NCBI RefSeq assembly: GCF_025822765.1
Contig: NZ_JACKUK010000023.1
Coordinates: forward strand, 763,535 to 827,534
DNA from: Mycobacterium barrassiae
Lineage (GTDB): Bacteria > Actinomycetota > Actinomycetes > Mycobacteriales > Mycobacteriaceae
Length of the DNA stretch: 64,000 nt
Reading direction: 5' to 3'
Shown: positions 25,723 through 34,810 of the stretch, one piece after another
Numbering within the stretch: the stretch's first letter is position 1
How the letters are laid out: the number at the start of each line of letters is the position of its first letter
The notes under the pieces: generated by a model
Told to the model about the DNA's origin: nothing
Seen by the model: only the letters and a program-made list of their open reading frames with translations
The model's database searches: none
Made by a program: the position numbers and the translations under genes

Positions 25723-26346
25723 TCATCCGGACCTCGACAGCCACCTGCCGATCCCAAACGGATCCGCGACGTGGTCTGGAACCACACGGCGCATCGCCGC
25801 GTTCACGGCGATCGGCGCCTCACAGCTGTCGGGATCCTGAAGCACGACTCGCCCCCCGGCCGCTTTCACGGCGTCACAGCCACGCGCACCATCGTCGCTC
25901 GCGCAGGACAGCAGCACCGCCGTCACCGAGTTGACGAGTTGAGCTGCGCTGGAGAAGACGACATCAATCGACGGACGCGAATAGCCGACCGGGGCATCCA
26001 AGGTCAGGTGTGCGCGTACGCCAGGTCCGGTTTCATACTGCTCGACGGGAGTTTGTGGCTCCTTCGACAGAATTCGGTCATTCCCCAGCAGCAGGTGGTA
26101 GCCCGCAGGTGCCACCGTAACGGCACCCGACGGGCAGGCCCACGGACTGGTGCTGGGTTCGTGCACCGGAAGCGCGGTATATCCCTGAAGCACCTGTACG
26201 AGACCGGAGTACTGGGGTGCGCGATGCAGCACCACGCAAAGCACGCGGTCACTGATGTTCTCGAGCGTCTCGAAGATGCTCTTCAACGCTTTGATTCCGC
26301 CGGCGCTGCCCCCGATAACGACGACATCAGCGGCGGACATGCTCAT
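25723..26346 (-). CDS. CheB-type methylesterase, receiver-less
   Basis: A 207-residue CheB catalytic domain without the usual amino-terminal receiver. The catalytic triad is visible as Ser14 (GGSAGG), His41 (LHRAPQYSG) and an Asp in SCASDDGARG. In chemotaxis CheB removes methyl groups from receptor glutamates; stand-alone forms also occur in non-motility signalling. No methyl-accepting receptor, CheA or CheW is in the window, and mycobacteria lack flagella, so the target is unknown. The gene overlaps cheR, sharing its transcript with the hybrid kinase. The start could also be the ATG at 26340. Confidence 0.88.
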   Translation of the reverse strand: MSMSAADVVVIGGSAGGIKALKSIFETLENISDRVLCVVLHRAPQYSGLVQVLQGYTALPVHEPSTSPWACPSGAVTVAPAGYHLLLGNDRILSKEPQTPVEQYETGPGVRAHLTLDAPVGYSRPSIDVVFSSAAQLVNSVTAVLLSCASDDGARGCDAVKAAGGRVVLQDPDSCEAPIAVNAAMRRVVPDHVADPFGIGRWLSRSG

Positions 26347-27196
26347 TCTGACTCTTGACGTAGATCCCGAGCCGACGGTCCGTTGCGGTGAAGAGTCGCT
26401 TGCCTTCAGCGGTGAGACCTTCGCGTGGGCTGATGACGAGATTGCCGAAGGGAGCCAGGCTTTCCCAGAAGAGGTGCTCGACCCTGCGCTGGAGGGTCTC
26501 CTCGAAGTAGATGAAGACGTTTCGGCACATGATGAGGTGAAACTCGCCAAACGTGCTGTCCGTGGCGAGATTATGCGAGAAGAACTCGAGTCGCGACCGC
26601 AGGACGGGACTGAGGATACAGCGCCCGTACTTGGCGGTGTACCAGTCCGAAAAGGGCCGCTGTCCTCCGCTGGCCTGGTAATTGCGGGTGGCGCCGACCA
26701 TCGCATCTGCCGGATAAATGGCTGCGGCGGCAGTCCGCAACGAATCGCTGTCGATATCCGTGGCGTAAATCGTCGTCCGCTCCAACAGACCCGCTTCATC
26801 CAACAGGATCGCAATCGAGTAGGCCTCTTCTCCGGTCGCACATCCCGCGATCCAGATCCGTATGCGCGGGTAGGTTGCCAGCCTGGGCAACAAATCCGCT
26901 CGAATCTTGGAGAACACCAACGGATCTCGGAACATCTCGGTGACATTCACCGTCATCGCCGATAGGAAAGCGGCCAACAGTTCCGGTTCGCGGAGCACCC
27001 GGCCTTGCGCTTGGGAGATGGTGCCCAACTTGTGTCGTTCGACGAACGCCACCAGCCGCCGGTTCCTCGACGCATCACTGTAGTGACGGAAGTCGTAGCC
27101 GAGATAGTCGAACACGGCGTAGAAGAACGCCTCCGCCTCGATCCCAGTCAACCCTCTGGATCGAGCCGCATCCGGCTTCTCGGCGTGCTTACTCAC
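26327..27196 (-). CDS. CheR-type protein methyltransferase
   Basis: A 289-residue CheR-like methyltransferase starting at the GTG at 27196, which overlaps the hybrid kinase stop by eight bases. The amino-terminal helical domain (LTGIEAEAFFYAVFDYLGYDF) precedes the SAM-binding domain with IWIAGCATGEEAYSIA, the acidic YATDID and the family signature CRNVFIYF. It would methylate glutamates of a receptor. Since the only sensor coded alongside is the hybrid kinase, whose coiled coil is rich in glutamate-glutamine pairs, that protein is an attractive target. This is speculative, though CheR/CheB linked to hybrid kinases recurs in bacteria. Confidence 0.9.
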   Translation of the reverse strand: MSKHAEKPDAARSRGLTGIEAEAFFYAVFDYLGYDFRHYSDASRNRRLVAFVERHKLGTISQAQGRVLREPELLAAFLSAMTVNVTEMFRDPLVFSKIRADLLPRLATYPRIRIWIAGCATGEEAYSIAILLDEAGLLERTTIYATDIDSDSLRTAAAAIYPADAMVGATRNYQASGGQRPFSDWYTAKYGRCILSPVLRSRLEFFSHNLATDSTFGEFHLIMCRNVFIYFEETLQRRVEHLFWESLAPFGNLVISPREGLTAEGKRLFTATDRRLGIYVKSQNEHVRR

Positions 27197-30100
27197 TGGC
27201 TCTTGAGTTTTCCTGCTGCCCCCGCGGCCGGCCGGCGAGCCACACCCGGAGCACCGACGTGAGTTGATCCATGTCGACGGGTTTGGTGACGTAGTCCGAA
27301 GCTCCTGCGTCCAAGCACTTCTGACGGTCACCCTTCATCGCCTTGGCGGTGAGTGCGACGATCGGAAGATCCTGCCAGCGGTCCTCGGCCCGGATCCGGC
27401 GCATCGCTTCGTAACCGTCCATGACGGGCATCATGACGTCCATCAGCACCAATCCGACCTCTGGGTGGGCGGCCAGGCTGTCGAGCCCTTCCTGCCCGTT
27501 GCGCGCGGGTATCACGGTGATCCCGTAGCGTTTCAACGCGCTACCGAGCGAGAACACATTCCGTACGTCGTCATCGACAAGTAGGACGGTGCTGCCCTGG
27601 AGGGATTCGTCGATGCGCCTGGTGTTGGAGAGGATTTCGCGCGCCGAGTAGGGCATGTCGTTGGCCACGCGGTGCAGAAACAGTGCGGTCTCGTCCAGTA
27701 GTCGTTCCGGCGACCTAGCGTTCTTCAACACGATGGCCGACGCCAACGCTTCGAGGCGCTCGGTTTCCGCCGACGTCAACTCGCGGCCGGTGTGCACTAT
27801 CACGGGCAGACTCTTCTGCTTGAGCTTGTCCTTGATCCGTTCGATGAGGTCGATGCCGTCGATGTCGGGCAATCCGAGATCGAGAACCAGGCAGTCGTAG
27901 GCGGTCGGCCCAGCCAGTTCGGCCAGGACTTGCTGACCCGTGCCGACGCAGGTGATCGCGATATCGTCGCTCTCGATCAATTGTTGGACGACAGCGCGCT
28001 GATTCGCGTCGTCCTCGGCGACAAGCACGTGTCGCGGACCAGGTTTCAGGAAATCGGCGACGGCGGCGAACATCGACCGCAGCTCCGACACGTCGCTCGG
28101 CTTCTGCAACGTCTGGATGGCGCCCATGCGGCGGCCACGTCCGTCGTCGTCGGCCCCGGAAACGACATTGACCGGGATGTGGCGGGTGGCGAGATCGTGC
28201 TTGAGGACGTCCAGAACCACCCAGCCGGCCATATCGGGCAGCCCGATGTCCAAGGTGATCGCCGCCGGCTGCCGTTGTTTCGCCAATGCCAACGCTTTTC
28301 GGCCGCTGGCGGTGGTGACGAAGTCGAAGCCTGCCTCCGTCGCCAGGTCAGCCAACAAACCGGCGAAGGTCGGATCGTCCTCCACGATCAGCAGAACCGG
28401 TTTCGCGCCTGCCGGCCAGATGATGTCCGAGATGTCCACGTCTTCGAAGCGGGTGCCGGCACCGTTTCCACCGCTGTCCGGCGAGACGGGGCCGGGGGCG
28501 GCCTCCAGGGCCGACGCCACGGACGCCTCACCATTCGATGGCAAGGTCGCCGCACCGTGGGAAACCGCCGGACTGTGCGGAACAGCGGAGTGGTCCCCGT
28601 CGCCGAGCGCATGCGCCTCGACCGGCAGATAGCAGGTGAATGTCGATCCCTGACCCAAGGCGCTGCGCAGCGTTATCTCGCCCCCGAGATTGCGAGCCAG
28701 TTCCCGGCTGATCGCCAGCCCCAGACCGGTCCCCCCGTACTGCTTCGCGGTGCCACGGCCGGCCTGCTGGAACGACTCGAAGATCAGATTGTGGTCTTTC
28801 TCGTCGATGCCGATTCCGGTGTCCACGACGGCCAGGCTCAGATAGCCATCGCCCGGGTTGCCTTCCATGTCGCGCGCACCGGACAGCTCGACCGTCACCG
28901 AGCCCTCGTCGGTGAACTTGATCGCGTTGGCCACCAGATTCTTCGCGATCTGCTTGACCCGCGTGTAGTCACTTGTGATTTCGCGTGGCGCCCGTCCCAG
29001 ATGATCTCGGTCGTTCAGCACGACGCTGAACGCCACGCCCTTGCTTTCGGCGACCGGACGGAAATTGCGGTCGAGGAAGCCGACCAACTCCGCCAGATCG
29101 ATCGGTTCGATCTCCAGGTGTATCGAACCGGATTCGACCTTGGCCAGGTCCAGCACCTCGTCGATGAGGTTGAGTAGGTCCTTGCCGGAGTGTTGAATCG
29201 TTTCGGCGAACTCCTGCTGCTTTTCGGTGAGCGGCTCGTCGGAATCGGCAAGGAGGCTTGCCAGGATCAGGATGCTGTTCAGCGGGGTGCGTAGCTCGTG
29301 CGACATGTTCGCCAGGAACTCCGACTTGTACCGCGACGAGACAGCCAGCTCTTCGGCCTTGGCTTCCAGAGTCTGACTGAGACGATGAAGTTCGTCGTTC
29401 TTCTGCTCCAAGGTATGCGCCTGGGCTTCGAGCCGCTCCGAACCGGCCCTCAGCTCTTCCTGCTGTGAGCGGAGTTCCTCGGTCGTCTCCTCCAGTTCGG
29501 CATTCTGCGCCGACAGCTGATCTTCGCGTTGAATCAGCTGCTCGTTCGCCGTGCGCAGCTCCTCCTCCTGAGCCTGCAGCTCTTCCGTCTGAGCCTGCGA
29601 TATCTTCAGCAGTTCCCGTGTCTTCTCCGCGGACTCGATCGCACTGATCGCCACGCCCGCACCGAGTGCGATGCTCTCCAAGAGTTCAATGTCATCGTCG
29701 GAGAACAACCGGAATGCGGCGAATTCCATCACGCCAAGCACCTCGGACTCGAAGCTGATCGGGATCAATATCAACGACATGGACTCGGCCTTGCCCAATC
29801 CCGAGACGATCTCGACGTAGTCACCGGGGGCCCCGATCACCTCGATCCTGTTGCCTTCCAGGGCACATTGGCCGACCAGGCCGTCCCCCAGCCCGAACGA
29901 TGTGGGTAGGTCCTCTCGTTGGTGGAACGCGTACGACGCGGTGAGGGCGAAGTGGGTGTCATCGGCTGGCTCGCGGAGGTAGAGCGCTCCGTGTTTGGCG
30001 TCGAGAGCCTGCGCTGTGCGCGATATGACAATCCCGGCCGCCGTTTCCAGGTCCGGCGCTGCCTGCACCTCGGTCATGAGGTTCGCCTGGATCTCTTTGG

Positions 30101-30761
30101 AACGACGCGCCTTCTCGTCCCTAGCAGCCGCGCTGGTGACGGTGCGGTGAATGTTGCGACTAGTGAAGAAAAGCAGCACAGCCAACGTCGCGACGATGAC
30201 ACTCGCCAATGTCCAGAGCAACGCACGGGTGGTCTGAATCGCCTGCCGCACTCGCTGACTCGCGACGTCGACCGACTCGGCCGTTTCCTGCTCGATTTGT
30301 TCCAATTGCTGTTCGAGCTGTGCCACCTGGGAGTTGAGGTCTCCCGCGGAAGCCGCGGCATCCCCCGTCGTCCGGAAGTTCTGCATGCCGGAGCGGTAGT
30401 CGGACTGAAAGGTGGCCCAGGTGGACAGCGCCTGCTGATATTGGATCCGCTGGGCGCTGTCGCTGTCGTCTGCTGCGGCTGCTCGCAGCTGGTCCTGGAT
30501 GGACTTGTCGAGTTCATCGAGCTCGGCCGCGTGTCCGGCACGTCGACTGGGGTCGTCGAACAGGAATTGGTAGTACGTGGTCAGCAGTGTCTCGAGGTCG
30601 CGCTGAATCTCCATGACGCCGAGCTGTTCGAGGCGCACTGCGCTGCGCGCCTCGAAAAGGTTGTTGATCCGATTGGTCTGAATCGTGTAAAGGGTGTTAC
30701 CCAAAATGACTGCGAGTATTGCGGTTCCGCACAGTACCGCCAATCTGGTCGCAAGCGTCAT
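27189..30761 (-). CDS. Hybrid sensor histidine kinase with GAF, coiled coil and three receiver domains
   Basis: A 1190-residue membrane kinase. TM1 is at about 8-27 and TM2 at about 180-200; they flank a helical extracellular sensor (30-178) like a CHASE3/four-helix-bundle domain. A GAF domain (230-378) and a long Glu/Gln-rich coiled coil (380-475) follow. The HisKA box SHELRTPLNS has phospho-acceptor His488, and the ATPase part has NLVANAIKF, DTGIGI and GGTGLGLAIS. Three receivers come next: LLIVEDDPTFAG (phospho-site ITLDIGLPDM), HVLVAEDDANQR (VLDLGLPDID) and VLLVDDDVRNVF (LMDVMMPVMDGYEAM). The output is a phosphorelay that may feed the neighbouring REC-GGDEF-EAL protein, only six bases upstream in the same operon. 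Confidence 0.92.
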   Translation of the reverse strand: MTLATRLAVLCGTAILAVILGNTLYTIQTNRINNLFEARSAVRLEQLGVMEIQRDLETLLTTYYQFLFDDPSRRAGHAAELDELDKSIQDQLRAAAADDSDSAQRIQYQQALSTWATFQSDYRSGMQNFRTTGDAAASAGDLNSQVAQLEQQLEQIEQETAESVDVASQRVRQAIQTTRALLWTLASVIVATLAVLLFFTSRNIHRTVTSAAARDEKARRSKEIQANLMTEVQAAPDLETAAGIVISRTAQALDAKHGALYLREPADDTHFALTASYAFHQREDLPTSFGLGDGLVGQCALEGNRIEVIGAPGDYVEIVSGLGKAESMSLILIPISFESEVLGVMEFAAFRLFSDDDIELLESIALGAGVAISAIESAEKTRELLKISQAQTEELQAQEEELRTANEQLIQREDQLSAQNAELEETTEELRSQQEELRAGSERLEAQAHTLEQKNDELHRLSQTLEAKAEELAVSSRYKSEFLANMSHELRTPLNSILILASLLADSDEPLTEKQQEFAETIQHSGKDLLNLIDEVLDLAKVESGSIHLEIEPIDLAELVGFLDRNFRPVAESKGVAFSVVLNDRDHLGRAPREITSDYTRVKQIAKNLVANAIKFTDEGSVTVELSGARDMEGNPGDGYLSLAVVDTGIGIDEKDHNLIFESFQQAGRGTAKQYGGTGLGLAISRELARNLGGEITLRSALGQGSTFTCYLPVEAHALGDGDHSAVPHSPAVSHGAATLPSNGEASVASALEAAPGPVSPDSGGNGAGTRFEDVDISDIIWPAGAKPVLLIVEDDPTFAGLLADLATEAGFDFVTTASGRKALALAKQRQPAAITLDIGLPDMAGWVVLDVLKHDLATRHIPVNVVSGADDDGRGRRMGAIQTLQKPSDVSELRSMFAAVADFLKPGPRHVLVAEDDANQRAVVQQLIESDDIAITCVGTGQQVLAELAGPTAYDCLVLDLGLPDIDGIDLIERIKDKLKQKSLPVIVHTGRELTSAETERLEALASAIVLKNARSPERLLDETALFLHRVANDMPYSAREILSNTRRIDESLQGSTVLLVDDDVRNVFSLGSALKRYGITVIPARNGQEGLDSLAAHPEVGLVLMDVMMPVMDGYEAMRRIRAEDRWQDLPIVALTAKAMKGDRQKCLDAGASDYVTKPVDMDQLTSVLRVWLAGRPRGQQENSRASE

Positions 30762-30767
30762 ATCACC

Positions 30768-33386
30768 CTAGCTTTCGCCCGTGACTCGATTGGCCTGCGC
30801 CGCACGCCAGCTCCCCACCGCATCGGCGAGATCCGTCGCCTCGATCGGCCGGGCGTGCCAGAATCCCTGCTGCAGAACACATCCTGCCTCGGTGAGCCAG
30901 GCGGCCTGTTCGGCCTTCTCGACGCCTTCGGCGATCAGATCGATCTCCATACACGCTGCGACGGCGATCTGACCCCGGACCAGGCGCTGCGCGCGATCGC
31001 TTTCGTGAACGTCCTCGACCAACGAGCGATCGATCTTCAACCAGTTGGCGGGAATGTGTTTCAACGTGGTCATGCTCGCGTGGTCGACACCGAAATCGTC
31101 TAGGGCCAGACTGAACCCGAGTTCGCGGGCGCGATGCAGATCGGCATACGCGGGCGAGGGATCTTTGGTGAACGCACGCTCGGTGAGTTCCAGACAGATG
31201 AGTTCGGGCGCTATCCCCTTGTCGCGGTGAGACCCGATCAGGTGACTGAGGAATTGTTTGTCAAGCACCTGGGCGGGCGACAGATTCACATGCAGCTTCA
31301 GGTCGTTGCGGCCAAGCGCCACATAGTCTTCGAAGCTTCGTGTCACGGTCCACCGACCGAGCGATCCGGCCTGCCCGGATGCCTCTGCCAACGCGATGAT
31401 CTCGCTCGCCGGCACCTCGTCATCGGGTACATCACAGTCGTCGGGAACCCGCCAGCGCACCAGCGCTTCCAGCCCGAACAGTTCACCGGTGACCGCGTTG
31501 ACGATCGGCTGGTAAACCATGCGAAGCTCCGAGCGCGCGATGGCGTCGGACAGCTTCGCGCGCAGATGGGCGTTTCCCCGCCGCCGCGACCCCATCGACT
31601 CGGTGTACAACACACACTCGTCGAGCCGATTCTTCTTCGCCTCGAACATCGCAATATCCGCCTGAGTCAGCAACTCCTGCGGTGTGTGAGCGCTCGCGCC
31701 CAGAACGGAAATGCCCATGCTGAGAGAGGGTTGAACGGTCGCGTTCTCACACTGCACCGGTCGCGACTGCACCTGCTCCAGAATGCGATTTCCACCGGCC
31801 ACCGCAGCGCTGGCGGACTCCACGTGTTCGAACAGGATGATGAACTCGTCGCCGCCTACACGGCAGACCAGGGTGTCGGCCCGTACCGCCGAGCGCAGCC
31901 GGTCTGCCACTTCGACGAGCAGTTCGTCCCCGGTTTCGTGGCCGTAGGTGTCGTTGATGCCCTTGAACTTGTTGAAGTCCATGTACAGCAGCGCCGCCAG
32001 TTCTCCGTCCTGCTGGCGGGACAGCTCGTCAAGCCGCTCGGTCAGCTGTCTCCGGTTGGGAAGGTCGGTCAACGGATCGTGACTCGCGAGATGGCTGATC
32101 ACCGACTGCGCCTGCTTGATCTCCGTCAGGTCGTGGACCACCGCGGCGACGCTGAGATCGACCGAGTCGTCGATCGGTGACAACGTGATCAGAACGTCGA
32201 CCTGGCGGTCGCCGTTCGCGGCAATCGTGGTTTCCAGTGAGCTCTGCCGGCGCGTCGAAAGAGCGACGTTCAATTGCTCCCGCAGCCGGTCCCGGTGACC
32301 GTCAACGGCAAGCTCCACGATGGATCGGCCGACCAACGTGTCGCAGTCCTGACTGAACAGCGCTTCGGCGGCCTTGTTGCAACTGCGAATTTCGCCCGCA
32401 CCATCGACGGCGAGGATTGCGTCACCGGTGCCCTGCATCACGGCGGCATACTCGGCCTGGACCCGGAACAGGGTTGCGTTCGAAATCGACAATGCCGCTA
32501 CCACTGCTACTGCGCGGAACAGTGCGACCTCGGTGTCGGTGAACGGCTCACCATCGGGTCGGCCGACGCACAGGGTGCCGACGAGCTCGCCCCGCGCCGT
32601 CAACTCCTCGACCAAGACGAGTTGATCCGTCGGGCTTGGCTTCCGGTCGGTGACCTTCTGAGCAAGCCACTCGTGCGGCCGCTCGCACTTTCGAAGCGAC
32701 TCCGGGCGCGCGAACGAATCGTCCCAACCGTCCCCGGAATCCGGCAGGCGCAGCAGGCAATCGCCCCTGATCAACTGGCCCAACTCGGTGACGATTGTCT
32801 TTTTCAGGGAGGCCAGATCGACGGTCTGTTCGGCGAACAGATTGGCCAGCCTCGCCCGTGCGCGCGCGGGGGCCAACTCCTCACGGTGCCGAATTTCAGC
32901 GGCGCGGGCCGCCTGCAGTTGCTCCTCGTGAAGCTCGGCGGCCTCGCGGTGGAGCCGGGCGAATGACCGATCCAGCTCCAGCAACGCCTTGACCTTCGCG
33001 TACAACACCGCCCGGGAGACGGGTTTGACGAGGAAGTCGACCGCGCCCAGGTCATAGCCTCGGTCCAGATCGCCGGCATCGGCCTGACCGGTCAGGAAGA
33101 TGATCGGTGTCGACGCCAGTTCCTCGACGTCTCTGATCAATTGCGCGGTCTCAAATCCGTCCATTCCGGGCATGTTGACATCGAGAACGATCACCGCCAC
33201 CTTGCGCTGGAGCAGCACGGTGAGCGCCTCTTCCCCGGAGCCTGCCTGGACGACCTCACACTTCAGCGGGGTGAGCACCGTCCACAGCACATCGCGCAGC
33301 CGGGCGTCGTCATCGACGACCAGGACGGTCTGCATGCTGTCGACCGGGGTGGGCTTCGGCGCGGAGCTATCGGTCAGCGTGGACAT
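30768..33386 (-). CDS. Response regulator with REC-GAF-PAS-GGDEF-EAL (c-di-GMP turnover)
   Basis: An 872-residue cytoplasmic regulator. The receiver (20-135) has phospho-acceptor Asp69 in VLDVNMPGMDG. A helical linker and a GAF-like domain (about 180-305) are followed by a PAS domain (308-425), a GGDEF cyclase domain with intact GGDEF at 511-515, and an EAL phosphodiesterase domain with EAL at 640-642, TER and DDFG. Both halves look catalytically competent. The product inhibition site before GGDEF reads RADT rather than RxxD, so feedback may be weak. The start at 33386 is set by a strong Shine-Dalgarno. It is the first gene of an operon continuing with the hybrid kinase, cheR and cheB. Confidence 0.9.
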   Translation of the reverse strand: MSTLTDSSAPKPTPVDSMQTVLVVDDDARLRDVLWTVLTPLKCEVVQAGSGEEALTVLLQRKVAVIVLDVNMPGMDGFETAQLIRDVEELASTPIIFLTGQADAGDLDRGYDLGAVDFLVKPVSRAVLYAKVKALLELDRSFARLHREAAELHEEQLQAARAAEIRHREELAPARARARLANLFAEQTVDLASLKKTIVTELGQLIRGDCLLRLPDSGDGWDDSFARPESLRKCERPHEWLAQKVTDRKPSPTDQLVLVEELTARGELVGTLCVGRPDGEPFTDTEVALFRAVAVVAALSISNATLFRVQAEYAAVMQGTGDAILAVDGAGEIRSCNKAAEALFSQDCDTLVGRSIVELAVDGHRDRLREQLNVALSTRRQSSLETTIAANGDRQVDVLITLSPIDDSVDLSVAAVVHDLTEIKQAQSVISHLASHDPLTDLPNRRQLTERLDELSRQQDGELAALLYMDFNKFKGINDTYGHETGDELLVEVADRLRSAVRADTLVCRVGGDEFIILFEHVESASAAVAGGNRILEQVQSRPVQCENATVQPSLSMGISVLGASAHTPQELLTQADIAMFEAKKNRLDECVLYTESMGSRRRGNAHLRAKLSDAIARSELRMVYQPIVNAVTGELFGLEALVRWRVPDDCDVPDDEVPASEIIALAEASGQAGSLGRWTVTRSFEDYVALGRNDLKLHVNLSPAQVLDKQFLSHLIGSHRDKGIAPELICLELTERAFTKDPSPAYADLHRARELGFSLALDDFGVDHASMTTLKHIPANWLKIDRSLVEDVHESDRAQRLVRGQIAVAACMEIDLIAEGVEKAEQAAWLTEAGCVLQQGFWHARPIEATDLADAVGSWRAAQANRVTGES

Positions 33387-33392
33387 GGTGCA

Positions 33393-33401
33393 CACCTCCC
33401 C
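33393..33401 (-). promoter_or_regulatory. Strong ribosome binding site for the GGDEF-EAL gene
   Basis: GGGGAGGTG on the reverse strand, six bases before the ATG at 33386. It shows that the real start is well inside the long open frame that begins at 33569. Confidence 0.75.
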
Positions 33402-33586
33402 GGGCAGCCACGGGGCGCGCACGGCAGCTTCTGTCCGCGCAGGTCTCGGTGAGACATCTAGCCCCCTTCGACCAGCCCAAAGACAGATTTCGACCACAAT
33501 AGTTCGGTTGGCCCGGGAAGGGACCGAAGCGGACGGAACGACACGAATTCGCAAGTTTCGCCGAACCACCAGGTAGACAGGACTCG

Positions 33587-34366
33587 ATGGCTAGCAACAT
33601 CCCGAGCACCACCCCTGGCAATGATGTGGACCAGCGGCTGCGCCCACAGCCGTCCGCCGGCTATGTCTATCGCACCTCCTGGGCGGTGCCGACCGGCGAT
33701 ATCGGCGACCAGCTGCAGCTGCGCCTTGACGGGGTTGCCCGCTATATCCAGGAGGTCGGCGCCGAAAATCTGCTCGATGCCGGCGAGGCCGAGGCGCACC
33801 CGCACTGGCTGGTCCAGCGCACCGTGGTCGATGTCATCGAGCCGATCGAGTGGCCCAACGAGGTGTCGTTCAGCCGCTGGTGCTCAGCATTGTCGACGCG
33901 CTGGTGCACGATGCGCGTCGATCTGGTTGGCAGCGAGGGCGGTCGCATCGAGACCGAAGGTTTCTGGATCGCGATCAACGAACGCACCCTGACACCCCAG
34001 CGGGTGTCCGACAGTCTCATCGACAAGTTCGCCAGCACCGCAGACGAGCACCGCCTCAAATGGCGGCCGTGGTTGACCAACCTCGACGAGGCCGACGTCG
34101 TTAGACCATTCGCGTTGCGTCGCACCGATATCGACGTTTTCGAGCACGTCACCAACACCGCCTATTGGCATGCCGTCCACGAAGTGATGGCCGAAGTACC
34201 CGACGTCTGCCGCGCGCCGTATCGCGCGGTGGTCGAATATCGCCGGCCGATCCAGTACGGCGAAGACGTCACACTGCGGTGGGCCCGACGCGGCAACGAC
34301 GTGAACATCGCCATCGCTGTCGGCGACGGAATCCGTGCCGCCGCATTGCTGCGCAAGCTGCCGTGA
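33587..34366 (+). CDS. Acyl-ACP thioesterase (FatA/FatB-like, Rv2001-like)
   Basis: A 259-residue double hot-dog thioesterase. The first repeat has RLDGVARYIQEVGAENLLD and PHWLVQRTVVDVIEP, and the second has LRRTDIDVFEHVTNTAYWHAVHEV, where the N-T-x-Y/H segment matches the catalytic Asn/His region of bacterial acyl-ACP thioesterases. M. tuberculosis Rv2001 is of the same type. It would release free fatty acids from acyl carrier protein or CoA in the cytoplasm. The gene is monocistronic or leads into the small secreted-protein gene at 34426. It is divergent from the regulator gene over a 200-base region in which I see no clear operator. Confidence 0.85.
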   Translation: MASNIPSTTPGNDVDQRLRPQPSAGYVYRTSWAVPTGDIGDQLQLRLDGVARYIQEVGAENLLDAGEAEAHPHWLVQRTVVDVIEPIEWPNEVSFSRWCSALSTRWCTMRVDLVGSEGGRIETEGFWIAINERTLTPQRVSDSLIDKFASTADEHRLKWRPWLTNLDEADVVRPFALRRTDIDVFEHVTNTAYWHAVHEVMAEVPDVCRAPYRAVVEYRRPIQYGEDVTLRWARRGNDVNIAIAVGDGIRAAALLRKLP

Positions 34367-34425
34367 GCGGCTGTCGCGGGTGAAAACGCCGACAGACCAG
34401 TTGCTGCGGTGTCAAGGTAGGTCCG

Positions 34426-34797
34426 ATGTCTCGACGATTTCTCGGCGTGCCGCTCTCAGTGGCCGTGCTGGCCATCTGGCTCGCGGCCGCACCGGCGGCG
34501 GCCGGTGACGAGTGCAGCGTCATCCTGCCCGCGAGTGATCAGCTGGAGACGGTGCTCCATGCGGTCACTCCCGAAGGGACACCGTCCTATGTGGCCGGCC
34601 AGGTGCGAAAGGCGGTTTCGCCGCTGTACGGCTTGAGAAGTCCGGCGGCCATCGATCTCCGGATCCGGTCAGACATGCTGGCGGCTCAGATCGACAACAG
34701 CGATCCCTATCGACCGGCGAGTCCAGACCTATTCGTCCGCGACCTCGCCGCCGAGAGACAACTGCTGGCCGGGGCCCGCGCATTCTGTGGACGCTAG
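34426..34797 (+). CDS. Small secreted protein of unknown function
   Basis: A 123-residue protein I do not recognise. It has a clear signal peptide (basic MSRR, hydrophobic core, AAPAAAG with likely cleavage near residue 26). The mature part is helical and charged, and has only two cysteines, one right after the cleavage site (DECSV) and one three residues from the end (FCGR), well placed for a disulfide closing the whole chain. This size and disulfide layout is shared by several small mycobacterial exported proteins. It lies 59 bases after the thioesterase on the same strand and converges on the gene at 34811. Confidence 0.7.
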   Translation: MSRRFLGVPLSVAVLAIWLAAAPAAAGDECSVILPASDQLETVLHAVTPEGTPSYVAGQVRKAVSPLYGLRSPAAIDLRIRSDMLAAQIDNSDPYRPASPDLFVRDLAAERQLLAGARAFCGR

Positions 34798-34810
34798 GTC
34801 CGTCGTTCGA

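Noticed and set aside
27792-29177. A 461-codon open frame on the + strand
   Set aside because: It lies opposite the hybrid kinase receivers and ATPase domain, whose protein evidence is strong; the antisense translation has no domains.
33520-33533. Possible DosR box GGGACCGAAGCGGA before the thioesterase
   Set aside because: Only the left half fits; the right half lacks the CCC.
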